Below, in pieces: positions 27,671 to 34,044 of a stretch of 64,000 bases of DNA; within the stretch, counting starts at the first letter, position 1; each line of letters begins with the position of its first letter. The DNA is from Sphingomonas cavernae. GTDB lineage: Bacteria > Pseudomonadota > Alphaproteobacteria > Sphingomonadales > Sphingomonadaceae. Where the stretch lies: the NCBI RefSeq assembly GCF_003590775.1, contig NZ_QYUM01000004.1, positions 620,001-684,000 on the forward strand, in the 5' to 3' direction. Under the pieces are notes generated by a model, which saw nothing but the letters and a program-made list of their open reading frames with translations, was not told where the DNA came from and made no database searches. The position numbers were made by a program, and so were the translations under genes.

Positions 27671-29120
27671 CCTCACCGCGCATGATACCCGAGACGTTCT
27701 TACCGAGATGCCGATCGAGCACCGGTCTCCAGGGTACAAGCGTGAACTCCCTCGACTTCTCGATCAGCGCGACGCGCCCGCCCATGGTATCAACGGGCCG
27801 GCGATAGATGCCGTTGATGTGGTCGCCGTCCGATGCCTCGGTAAACGCCATGCCCAACTCGCGCGAGAGTTGGGTGGCCGTTCGCAACAGATCACGGCGC
27901 CGGAGCGCGTCAATCATGTCCGCGCGATATGCGGTCTGCCCGCCCATTTCCTCGGCCAGCCCTTGGGCGATCAGCCACTGGCGCCGCCGCGCCTGCGCGT
28001 CTCGCGCATCAGCCCCGAATCCAGCATCGCGCAAGGGGACCGGATCGGCGGCGACTAACTCACGGTCGAGCCAGGTCGCGGCGTCGGCCTCGATGAGCTT
28101 GGCCAGCGGCTGCGACGACAGCGCCTCGACCATCACCGGCCGGTCCGCCGCCCGCGCAGCCTCATAGGCGACCGCGCGCTCGAGATGATCGGGTGCGATG
28201 ATCCAGGTACCATCGGCCTCGCGTGTCACCCCGCTGGTCAGCCGACGCATGGCCTCCAGCCGGCGGACATGGGTCTCGGCAAAGGCTTCGGTGGCCGCCG
28301 CGTCATATTCGAGATGCGCGTCGATATCGTAGCGCCCGCCATTGGCGGCGGCGACAGCGGCGACGGTGTGATCGGCTTCGCGCACGCCCGTCGCGACCGG
28401 GGCGATCCGTACGAACGCGCCACCCGTGAACGTGTCGACATTCTCGCCCCCGATCTCGACATAATGCGTGCGCCCATCGGTCGCCTCGACGAGCAGATAA
28501 TGGCGATCGTTGAGCTCGTCAGACAGGCCCCGTTCGATCACACGGCCCACCAGTGGCCTCGTGCCCGGCGCAGCGGGGTCATAGATCGCCTGGTCGGCGA
28601 GTGCCGGCGCAAGGCAGGCGATCGTGAACACGGTTTCGCGCTGGCGCTGCGGCGATTGCGGCAGGACCGAAGAAATGGCAAGCGCAGCCGAAGCGCCGCA
28701 AATGCCTACCAATCCCGCGGAAAGAACCGATCTCGCCGTGGAAAGGCCGAACAGGCGCGCCAGCGCGGCCCCGCCCAGCACCGTGACCGCCACCGCGCCA
28801 ACCGCGATCAGGGCGACCGTCCAGCCAAGCCCGGACACCTGCTCAAAGGAAAGCCGGACGCCGATCAGCGCGACGCCGGCACGCAAAAGCGAGCGCGCGC
28901 CCATATCGACGCCCGCCGCGCCCCATTCATGCAACTTCCAGCGGCGCGCCAGCATCCCGGCGATCAGCGCCGCGAGCACGGCGGGGATTGCCGCAACGCG
29001 CATCATGCCGATCGCCGCTAGCGAAATCGCCACGCATATTGCCACGCCCGCCACGAGTTCGGGCAATCGCCCACGACCGATGGCCCGGGAGCCAACGATG
29101 CGTGCCGCCGGGCCGGTCAT
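27612..29120 (-). CDS. Chimeric frame: YeiH-type exporter N-terminus fused to relaxase (DUF3363) C-terminus
   Basis: One uninterrupted frame joins two unrelated proteins. Residues 1-170 are the N-terminal half of a YeiH-family putative sulfate exporter, with membrane segments ELVAGVAICVAISLAAIG and VALIAVGAVAVTVLGGAAL and the GLVGICGASAALAISSVLPQ motif. From about residue 171 (near 28610) it becomes the C-terminal third of a VirD2-like relaxase with DUF3363: ATWLDRELV, RRQWLIAQGLAEE, INGIYRRPVDTMGGRVALI, LVPWRPVLDRHLGK. The last 20-odd residues come from the IS30 end. The start at 29120 overlaps the DUF6356 stop (ATGA). Neither function is likely to survive. A deletion must have joined a chromosomal-type gene to the conjugation module. 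Confidence 0.82.
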   Translation of the reverse strand: MTGPAARIVGSRAIGRGRLPELVAGVAICVAISLAAIGMMRVAAIPAVLAALIAGMLARRWKLHEWGAAGVDMGARSLLRAGVALIGVRLSFEQVSGLGWTVALIAVGAVAVTVLGGAALARLFGLSTARSVLSAGLVGICGASAALAISSVLPQSPQRQRETVFTIACLAPALADQAIYDPAAPGTRPLVGRVIERGLSDELNDRHYLLVEATDGRTHYVEIGGENVDTFTGGAFVRIAPVATGVREADHTVAAVAAANGGRYDIDAHLEYDAAATEAFAETHVRRLEAMRRLTSGVTREADGTWIIAPDHLERAVAYEAARAADRPVMVEALSSQPLAKLIEADAATWLDRELVAADPVPLRDAGFGADARDAQARRRQWLIAQGLAEEMGGQTAYRADMIDALRRRDLLRTATQLSRELGMAFTEASDGDHINGIYRRPVDTMGGRVALIEKSREFTLVPWRPVLDRHLGKNVSGIMRGEGGGFNGSAQHTPRTFQPAS

Positions 29121-29344
29121 TCCGCGAACGGCCGCTGCTTCGTCCGATTCACGACCATGCGATCGTGCAACTTGCGGATGATGCCGCTGCCCGTGCGTAC
29201 GCAAAGCGCGGGGATGATCGCATGCACCAAGCAGGCGAGCGATCCGACGAACATCGTCGCGGAAAAGCGGACCGATTCACCGAAATGCTGGAAATAGGAT
29301 TCCCCGACATCGGCGGGATGATCCGTGAACAGTTTCTGCAGCAT
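29117..29344 (-). CDS. DUF6356 family small membrane protein
   Basis: A 75-residue protein with the conserved opening MLQKLFTDHPADVGESYFQH and one hydrophobic stretch (SATMFVGSLACLVHAIIPALC). It matches the DUF6356 pattern common in sphingomonads. The ATG at 29344 is taken as start because the family begins there. A longer frame reaches 29425. It overlaps the YeiH-type start, so the exporter was once translated with it. Its function is unknown. Confidence 0.7.
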   Translation of the reverse strand: MLQKLFTDHPADVGESYFQHFGESVRFSATMFVGSLACLVHAIIPALCVRTGSGIIRKLHDRMVVNRTKQRPFAE

Positions 29345-29471
29345 CGTTTTGCTCCTCTCTCGCGTTACCGATTTTGCGACGGCTCCCGCAGAAAAGGCTT
29401 TCCTTCTTGCTGCAATAATCGACATTCAGGATGATAATTTTCTTCAACAACTGCATTTGAGAGGAAATTTA

Positions 29472-29850
29472 GTGCTCGATTCGTTTGATCGAAAGATTCT
29501 GACGGCAATCCACTCAAATGCCACACTGTCGCTCGCCGCGCTGTCGGAAATGACGGGACTTTCGCAGTCCCCCTGCTGGGCTTGGCGTCACCGTCTTCGT
29601 CAGCGTCCGGACAAGCCAGCATGACGAGCAATGGCTGAGCGATTTCGCGAGGGCGGTTTCCGATATCCCTGAAGTGGTCGAGTTTTATCGCATGAGCGGA
29701 GAGGTCGACTATCTGCTCAAGATCGTCTGCGCGGACATTGCGGACTATGACCGAATCTACCGCAAGCTCATTCGCAGCGCGAAACTGTCCGACGTGAGCT
29801 CGTCATTCGCGATGGAGCAGATCAAATATACGACTGCGCTACCCTTATAA
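29472..29850 (+). pseudogene. Lrp/AsnC family regulator with internal deletion
   Basis: The GTG at 29472 opens a normal Lrp helix-turn-helix (LDSFDRKILTAIHSNATLSL, AALSEMTGLSQSPCW). Near 29576 the frame shifts, and about 25-30 residues linking HTH and sensor domain are missing. Coding resumes as LGVTVFVSVRTSQHDEQWL, continues through YRMSGEVDYLLKIVCADI, and ends TTALPL at 29850. The product of the first frame would lack the effector domain. It is divergent from DUF6356-YeiH and was probably its regulator. Confidence 0.8.
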
Positions 29851-30079
29851 GGGGGCCACGCGGGCCTTCCGGCATCTTGCGCGCCCGGGGCTGCGAACAG
29901 CGAATATGTCGGTTGCCATTGGCTTTCGGACGGCCGTCAAATTCCACCCGGCGCCGCGCCCGCTTAATCATCGATCCACCAGGAACGGCGTTCGATCGGG
30001 GAACTGCGATGCATATATCGGCGCCCACACCCTGTTCCACCATCTCGTCATTTCGGACGGTGTTTTCCATGGTTTCCGG

Positions 30080-30232
30080 GTCGACGTGGGGCTGTTTGAT
30101 GTCAAGCGCGTTGAGGTGCTGCGGGGGCCGCAGGGCACACTCTATGGTGCGAGCACTATGGGGAGGGCTGGTCAAATATGTCAGCAGGCAACCCGACCTC
30201 GCGAACTTCGGTGGCACCGCGCAGGCGCGCCT
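30080..30232 (+). pseudogene. TonB-dependent receptor plug-domain fragment
   Basis: About 50 residues only: LFDVKRVEVLRGPQGTLYGA in one frame, then GLVKYVSRQPDLANFGGTAQ in another after a shift near 30160. This is the hallmark of the TonB receptor plug. Nothing of the barrel remains. Confidence 0.75.
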
Positions 30233-30235
30233 GCG

Positions 30236-30427
30236 CTCGAGCACTGGCAGTATGACAGCTTCGTCACGCGCTTCGAGGACAAGTCGGTCGAACGCGCCTA
30301 TGTCACCTTCGGCCTCAACGCCGACGGCAAGGTCGAACGCGTGACGATGAAGGCCGTCTCGCCATTGGCCGACTTCAGCTACGATTATCAGGACCTGATG
30401 TTCACGCCTGTCGGGGGTGCACAATGA
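30236..30427 (+). pseudogene. C-terminal fragment of a DUF3471-type serine hydrolase
   Basis: LEHWQYDSFVTRFEDKSVE through MKAVSPLADFSYDYQDLMF is the end of the DUF3471 domain that follows beta-lactamase-type serine hydrolases. The catalytic domain is absent, and the frame is joined directly to the receptor fragment. This is debris from at least two deletions. Confidence 0.6.
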
Positions 30428-30616
30428 AGCGCCCTCGATGATCCTTCCATCTGGCGGACGCTCCGTCTGAGGCGAATGCGCAGCATGAACGCAGCGCCTC
30501 CCGGATCAAAGGTTAGGGCTTGTGTCATGATTTGTGACCATTTTTTCGATTGACGCCTTCAGCAGAACACATTTAAGGCTTGGAAAGTCGCAGAATTCTG
30601 CAGCTTTGGGGGCTGT

Positions 30617-30692
30617 GCCGGTTTAGCTCAGTTGGTAGTGCAGCGGTTTTGTAAACCGAAGGTCGGGGGTTCGAATCCCTCATCCGGCACCA
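30617..30692 (+). tRNA. tRNA-Thr(TGT)-like gene, right copy
   Basis: It has the same anticodon loop (TTTGTAA), T arm and 3' end as the left copy, but the 5' part reads GCCGGTTTAGCTCAGTTGG. This leaves a T-T mismatch in the acceptor stem (GCCGGTT against ATCCGGC) and another in the D stem (GCTC/GTGC). It looks like the 5' part of one tRNA-Thr joined to the 3' part of another, so its function is doubtful. Confidence 0.8.
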
Positions 30693-30696
30693 CCCC
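30633..30696 (+). repeat. Island attachment-site direct repeat, right (attR-like)
   Basis: Identical over 64 bases to 16508-16571, same orientation. Similarity stops three bases after the CCA C-run (CCCC then divergent), which marks the outer edge of the island on this side. Confidence 0.8.
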
Positions 30697-30713
30697 GAAT
30701 CCTCATGATTCGG
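30695..30713. terminator. Hairpin between right tRNA and GH27 gene
   Basis: CCGAATC and GATTCGG form a perfect 7-bp stem with a 5-base loop. It lies 48 bases after the GH27 stop on the minus strand and directly after the tRNA on the plus strand, so it may terminate either. Confidence 0.4.
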
Positions 30714-30760
30714 CGCCCTAAGCTTTGACCACGAAAAATATTCGCAGCGCGAAGCTTCGA

Positions 30761-32275
30761 TCAATGCCTTCCAGAAAGGCGCAACATTACCGAACCGTGC
30801 GCCGGGACCGCGAAATCGAGCATATTTGTGTCGACGTCGGTGCCCCTCCAAAGGTCACGCCCGCCGAGCAGCGAGCGAAATCCGGCATCACCCGGCGCGA
30901 CGGAAATGCTGCGCCCGGTCGTCCCACGGTTGAACAATGCGACCGCGACCGAACCATCCGAAAGCGGTTTCGCCCAGATTTCGGCATCGCCATCCTTACT
31001 CACCACTCTGCCCTGGGCGCCTTTGACATCCTGATCGACCGCGATGACCTCGCGGCGCGACAATATCGCCCTGGTCGCTTCATCCATGGTCCGCAGGTCG
31101 TGCCCCATCAGCAGCGGTGCCGCCGACATCGCCCAGAGCGTCATATGCGTCCGGTATTCGGTTTCGGTCATGCCGCCATTGCCCACTTCGAGCATGTCGG
31201 GATCGTTCCAGCCGCCGGGGCCGGCGTTGCCAAATTTTGGATTACGGTCGAACCCGATATCGGACATTTTCGCGAAATCGTCGGTGATGTCGCCCGTCGT
31301 TCGCCAGAGATGGCCGCCGACGTCCCGGCCCCATTCCGACACCTCAACGCGGCCATATTGACACAGGCTGTAGACGATATCGCGTCCCGTAGCCTTCAGC
31401 GCCGCGCCCATCTGCTGATAGGCGCGCTGCACCTCGTCACGGCTCGAATAGAACCATTCGCCCGAGCACAGATCATATTTCAGATAGTCCATGCCCCATT
31501 CGGCGAAGGTCCTGGCGTCCTGCTCGACATGGCCATAGCTGCCGATATAGCCCGCGCACGTCATCGGTCCCGGCGAGCTGTAGATGCCGATCTTGAGGCC
31601 GCGCGCATGCACATAATCGGCAAGCGCCTTCATATCGGGAAATTTCTCGTTGGGCCGGATCGCGCCGTCCGGGCCCCGCGTCCCCTGCCAGCCATCGTCG
31701 ATGTTGACATAGACATAGCCCGCATCCCGAAGCCCCGAGGAGACCATGGCATCCGCGATTTCACGGACCGTCTTGTCATCAATCCGTTCAGCGAACTTGT
31801 TCCAGCTACTCCAGCCCATGGGCGGTGTTGCAGCGAGGCCGTCGGCCGCCACGGGCGCCAGCGGCGGCAACTGGACAGGCTTGAAACGGCGGGCTTTCGC
31901 TTCGCCTTTTGTGCCGCGCCGCCCGGTCTGTTCGACATGCGCATACCAGATGTCACCCGTGAGCGTGACGCGGCCGTCGCTGACGGTCGCGGTCCAGCGC
32001 CGGGTCGGATTGGCCTTGTCGTTGAGATTGCGCATGTCGAACGCGATCGTGTCGCCGCGGCGCTCGATGTTCTGCATTTCCATGGCGCCGTACCAGCGCG
32101 TGGTGAGGATGCCCGAGAGCTTCCGGTTGCGTTGCGTCAACTCCATCATTTGCACGCCGGGATAGGACAGGCTGGTGTCGAAAACCCAGATGCCGGCGGT
32201 AGCGTCCTTCGCCTGTGCGGGCTGGAAGGCGACAAGCGCGAGCGCAGCAAACAGGGACAGGAGACGTAAAAGCAT
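30761..32275 (-). CDS. GH27 family alpha-galactosidase, secreted
   Basis: Secreted retaining glycoside hydrolase that releases alpha-D-galactose. A signal peptide (LLSLFAALALVAFQPAQA) and a roughly 130-residue beta-rich N-terminal region precede the barrel. The barrel starts TPPMGWSSWNKF, has the nucleophile Asp268 in YLKYDLC and the acid/base Asp329 in RTTGDI, and ends in a beta-sandwich. I choose the ATG at 32275 (GGGAG nine bases upstream, direct signal peptide). An ATG at 32314 overlapping the GH43 stop (ATGA) is the alternative. It is the last gene of the receptor-GH43-GH27 operon. Alpha-galactose is found on galactomannans and, notably, on serine in extensins. Confidence 0.9.
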   Translation of the reverse strand: MLLRLLSLFAALALVAFQPAQAKDATAGIWVFDTSLSYPGVQMMELTQRNRKLSGILTTRWYGAMEMQNIERRGDTIAFDMRNLNDKANPTRRWTATVSDGRVTLTGDIWYAHVEQTGRRGTKGEAKARRFKPVQLPPLAPVAADGLAATPPMGWSSWNKFAERIDDKTVREIADAMVSSGLRDAGYVYVNIDDGWQGTRGPDGAIRPNEKFPDMKALADYVHARGLKIGIYSSPGPMTCAGYIGSYGHVEQDARTFAEWGMDYLKYDLCSGEWFYSSRDEVQRAYQQMGAALKATGRDIVYSLCQYGRVEVSEWGRDVGGHLWRTTGDITDDFAKMSDIGFDRNPKFGNAGPGGWNDPDMLEVGNGGMTETEYRTHMTLWAMSAAPLLMGHDLRTMDEATRAILSRREVIAVDQDVKGAQGRVVSKDGDAEIWAKPLSDGSVAVALFNRGTTGRSISVAPGDAGFRSLLGGRDLWRGTDVDTNMLDFAVPAHGSVMLRLSGRH

Positions 32276-32310
32276 AAGAAGGGGCTCCCTGATCAGAAAG
32301 AAGGGGATCG

Positions 32311-33921
32311 TCATTGGTGTTCCGTTTTCGGGTCGTCGCACGCGGCGGCCGCGTCGCGCACCGATCCGCGGACGATCGCGGTGGCGCGAGGTGCCAGAAC
32401 CTCCCACTCCTGCACCGCGACGGCCGCATGGCGGCCATTTGCGGAAGAGGCGTCGAAGACCGCGCGAATGCACCGCGTGGTGACCGGGCCGAAACGGGTT
32501 TCCGCGAATTTGCCGGGGATCGTGCCATAAGCGCTTGCGCGCGGAACGGGCTTCCAGCGGCCGTCTGCCCAATAAAGGATCCGCCAGCGCGCGGGCGGCG
32601 CCACACCTTCGCCCGATCCGGTGGGATGGTCGCTCCAGAAATGGATCCGCGAACCATTCAGCGTCACAGGCTTGTCCCAACGATATTCGATCCATTGCCG
32701 GGGCGGATTGGCGGTTGTCCGGCTCCAGCTTCCCCACATGTCCGGAGGCAGCGGATTGGCCCGAACGATGCCGTCGTTGAGCGACTTGATCCAATATTGC
32801 ACCGGTACCGGCATGTTGGAGGCGAAGGCGGACCCCATCGGTGCGACATTGCGCTGCGGCCCCGGCGCAGGAACGGGCGCGCGCGTCGGGAGAAGCTTGC
32901 GGATGCGCGCGGGCGTGACGCTGTCATCCCATTCCAGACGGTCGATCGCGACGCTGCGACGGAAATGTCCGCCACCCCGCGCGTCCGCATTATGGTAGGC
33001 AAGATACCATTGGCCTTTATATTCGACCGCGCCTGCATGTGAGGTCGTCGAGGATACCGGGTCGAGGATCACGCCACGATAGGTCCAGGGACCGAGCGGC
33101 GACGGCGCGGTGCCATAGGCGATGCACGCGTGATAGAGCGTCGGGGTGCAGTCCGAATCCGGCCCGGCCCGGTTGCCGGCGTAAAGCATGTAATAGACGC
33201 CCTTGCGCTTCATGAACCAGGGCGCCTCGAAGAAGCCGTCGAGGCTTTCGACCGAGATGACGCTGCCCTTGGGCGTGATCATGTCGGATGCGAGCTCGAC
33301 GCCCCTGAGCCGACCGAAAGTACCCCAATAGAGATAGACGCGACCGTCGTCGTCAACGAGCACCGTCGGATCGATATTCTGGATGGTGTTGGGAACGGGC
33401 AGCTTTTGCGAGACGATCGGGCCCGACGGATGCGCATCCCTCCACGGCCCGCGCGGGTCGTCCGCCACCGCGACACCGATCGCGAAGCGGTCGCGGGCGT
33501 CGCTTTTGGCCTCGAGCACCGGTGCATAAAAATAAATGCGGCCGTCGCCACCCCTGATCATCTGCCCCGCATAGGCGCGTCCCGGTTCGGCCCAGGCGAA
33601 GACGTTTTCGGGCCGTGCGATCGCGGGATAGTGCACCCAGCGGGCCGAAGCTGGATCTCGTGTGGCAAGCAACTGCCACTCGTTCATGATGAAATCGTTG
33701 ACATCGACCGGGGCCTCGTCGCGGCCGGCGAGGATGTAGAGCGTGTCGTCGAGCACCAGTGGTGCCGGGTCAGTCGAATAATAGCTGCCGTCGGACAGGA
33801 CGGGGTTGGCGGGCGCAACGATCGCGTTGCCGTGCGAAGCCTGCGCTGTCCCCACGACGGGCGTCGCGAGCGCCAGCACGGCAACACCCGAAGCCAACTC
33901 TCTCAATCCGTGCCGGATCAT
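32311..33921 (-). CDS. GH43 family glycoside hydrolase with C-terminal sugar-binding domain, secreted
   Basis: Five-bladed propeller inverting enzyme, typically alpha-L-arabinofuranosidase or beta-xylosidase. A signal peptide (SGVAVLALATPVVGTAQA) is followed by catalytic Asp51 in YYSTDPAPL, Asp184 in IQNIDPTVLV and Glu232 in FFEAPWFM. The last 170 residues (from QYWIKSLNDG) form a beta-sandwich like F5/8 or CBM domains. The ATG at 33921 is chosen because it opens the signal peptide. A longer frame reaches 34020 and would overlap little of known family. It sits 43 bases after the TonB receptor gene and overlaps GH27. Removal of alpha-linked arabinofuranose is the most likely role. Confidence 0.87.
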   Translation of the reverse strand: MIRHGLRELASGVAVLALATPVVGTAQASHGNAIVAPANPVLSDGSYYSTDPAPLVLDDTLYILAGRDEAPVDVNDFIMNEWQLLATRDPASARWVHYPAIARPENVFAWAEPGRAYAGQMIRGGDGRIYFYAPVLEAKSDARDRFAIGVAVADDPRGPWRDAHPSGPIVSQKLPVPNTIQNIDPTVLVDDDGRVYLYWGTFGRLRGVELASDMITPKGSVISVESLDGFFEAPWFMKRKGVYYMLYAGNRAGPDSDCTPTLYHACIAYGTAPSPLGPWTYRGVILDPVSSTTSHAGAVEYKGQWYLAYHNADARGGGHFRRSVAIDRLEWDDSVTPARIRKLLPTRAPVPAPGPQRNVAPMGSAFASNMPVPVQYWIKSLNDGIVRANPLPPDMWGSWSRTTANPPRQWIEYRWDKPVTLNGSRIHFWSDHPTGSGEGVAPPARWRILYWADGRWKPVPRASAYGTIPGKFAETRFGPVTTRCIRAVFDASSANGRHAAVAVQEWEVLAPRATAIVRGSVRDAAAACDDPKTEHQ

Positions 33922-34044
33922 CCGGGCACGGACCGGATGATCGCCTGACGGCTTTCGCCATTGAAGGTCAAGCGCCCCCCTTCCCGAATAAAATCGGCAA
34001 AACGCTGCCGGTGCGCCCAAGGACGCACCGGCACAGGGAGAGGC

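Noticed and set aside
30573-30851. Small minus-strand frame with the same DSNPRPSVYKTAALP text
   Set aside because: It is likewise the antisense of the right tRNA-Thr copy, not a protein.
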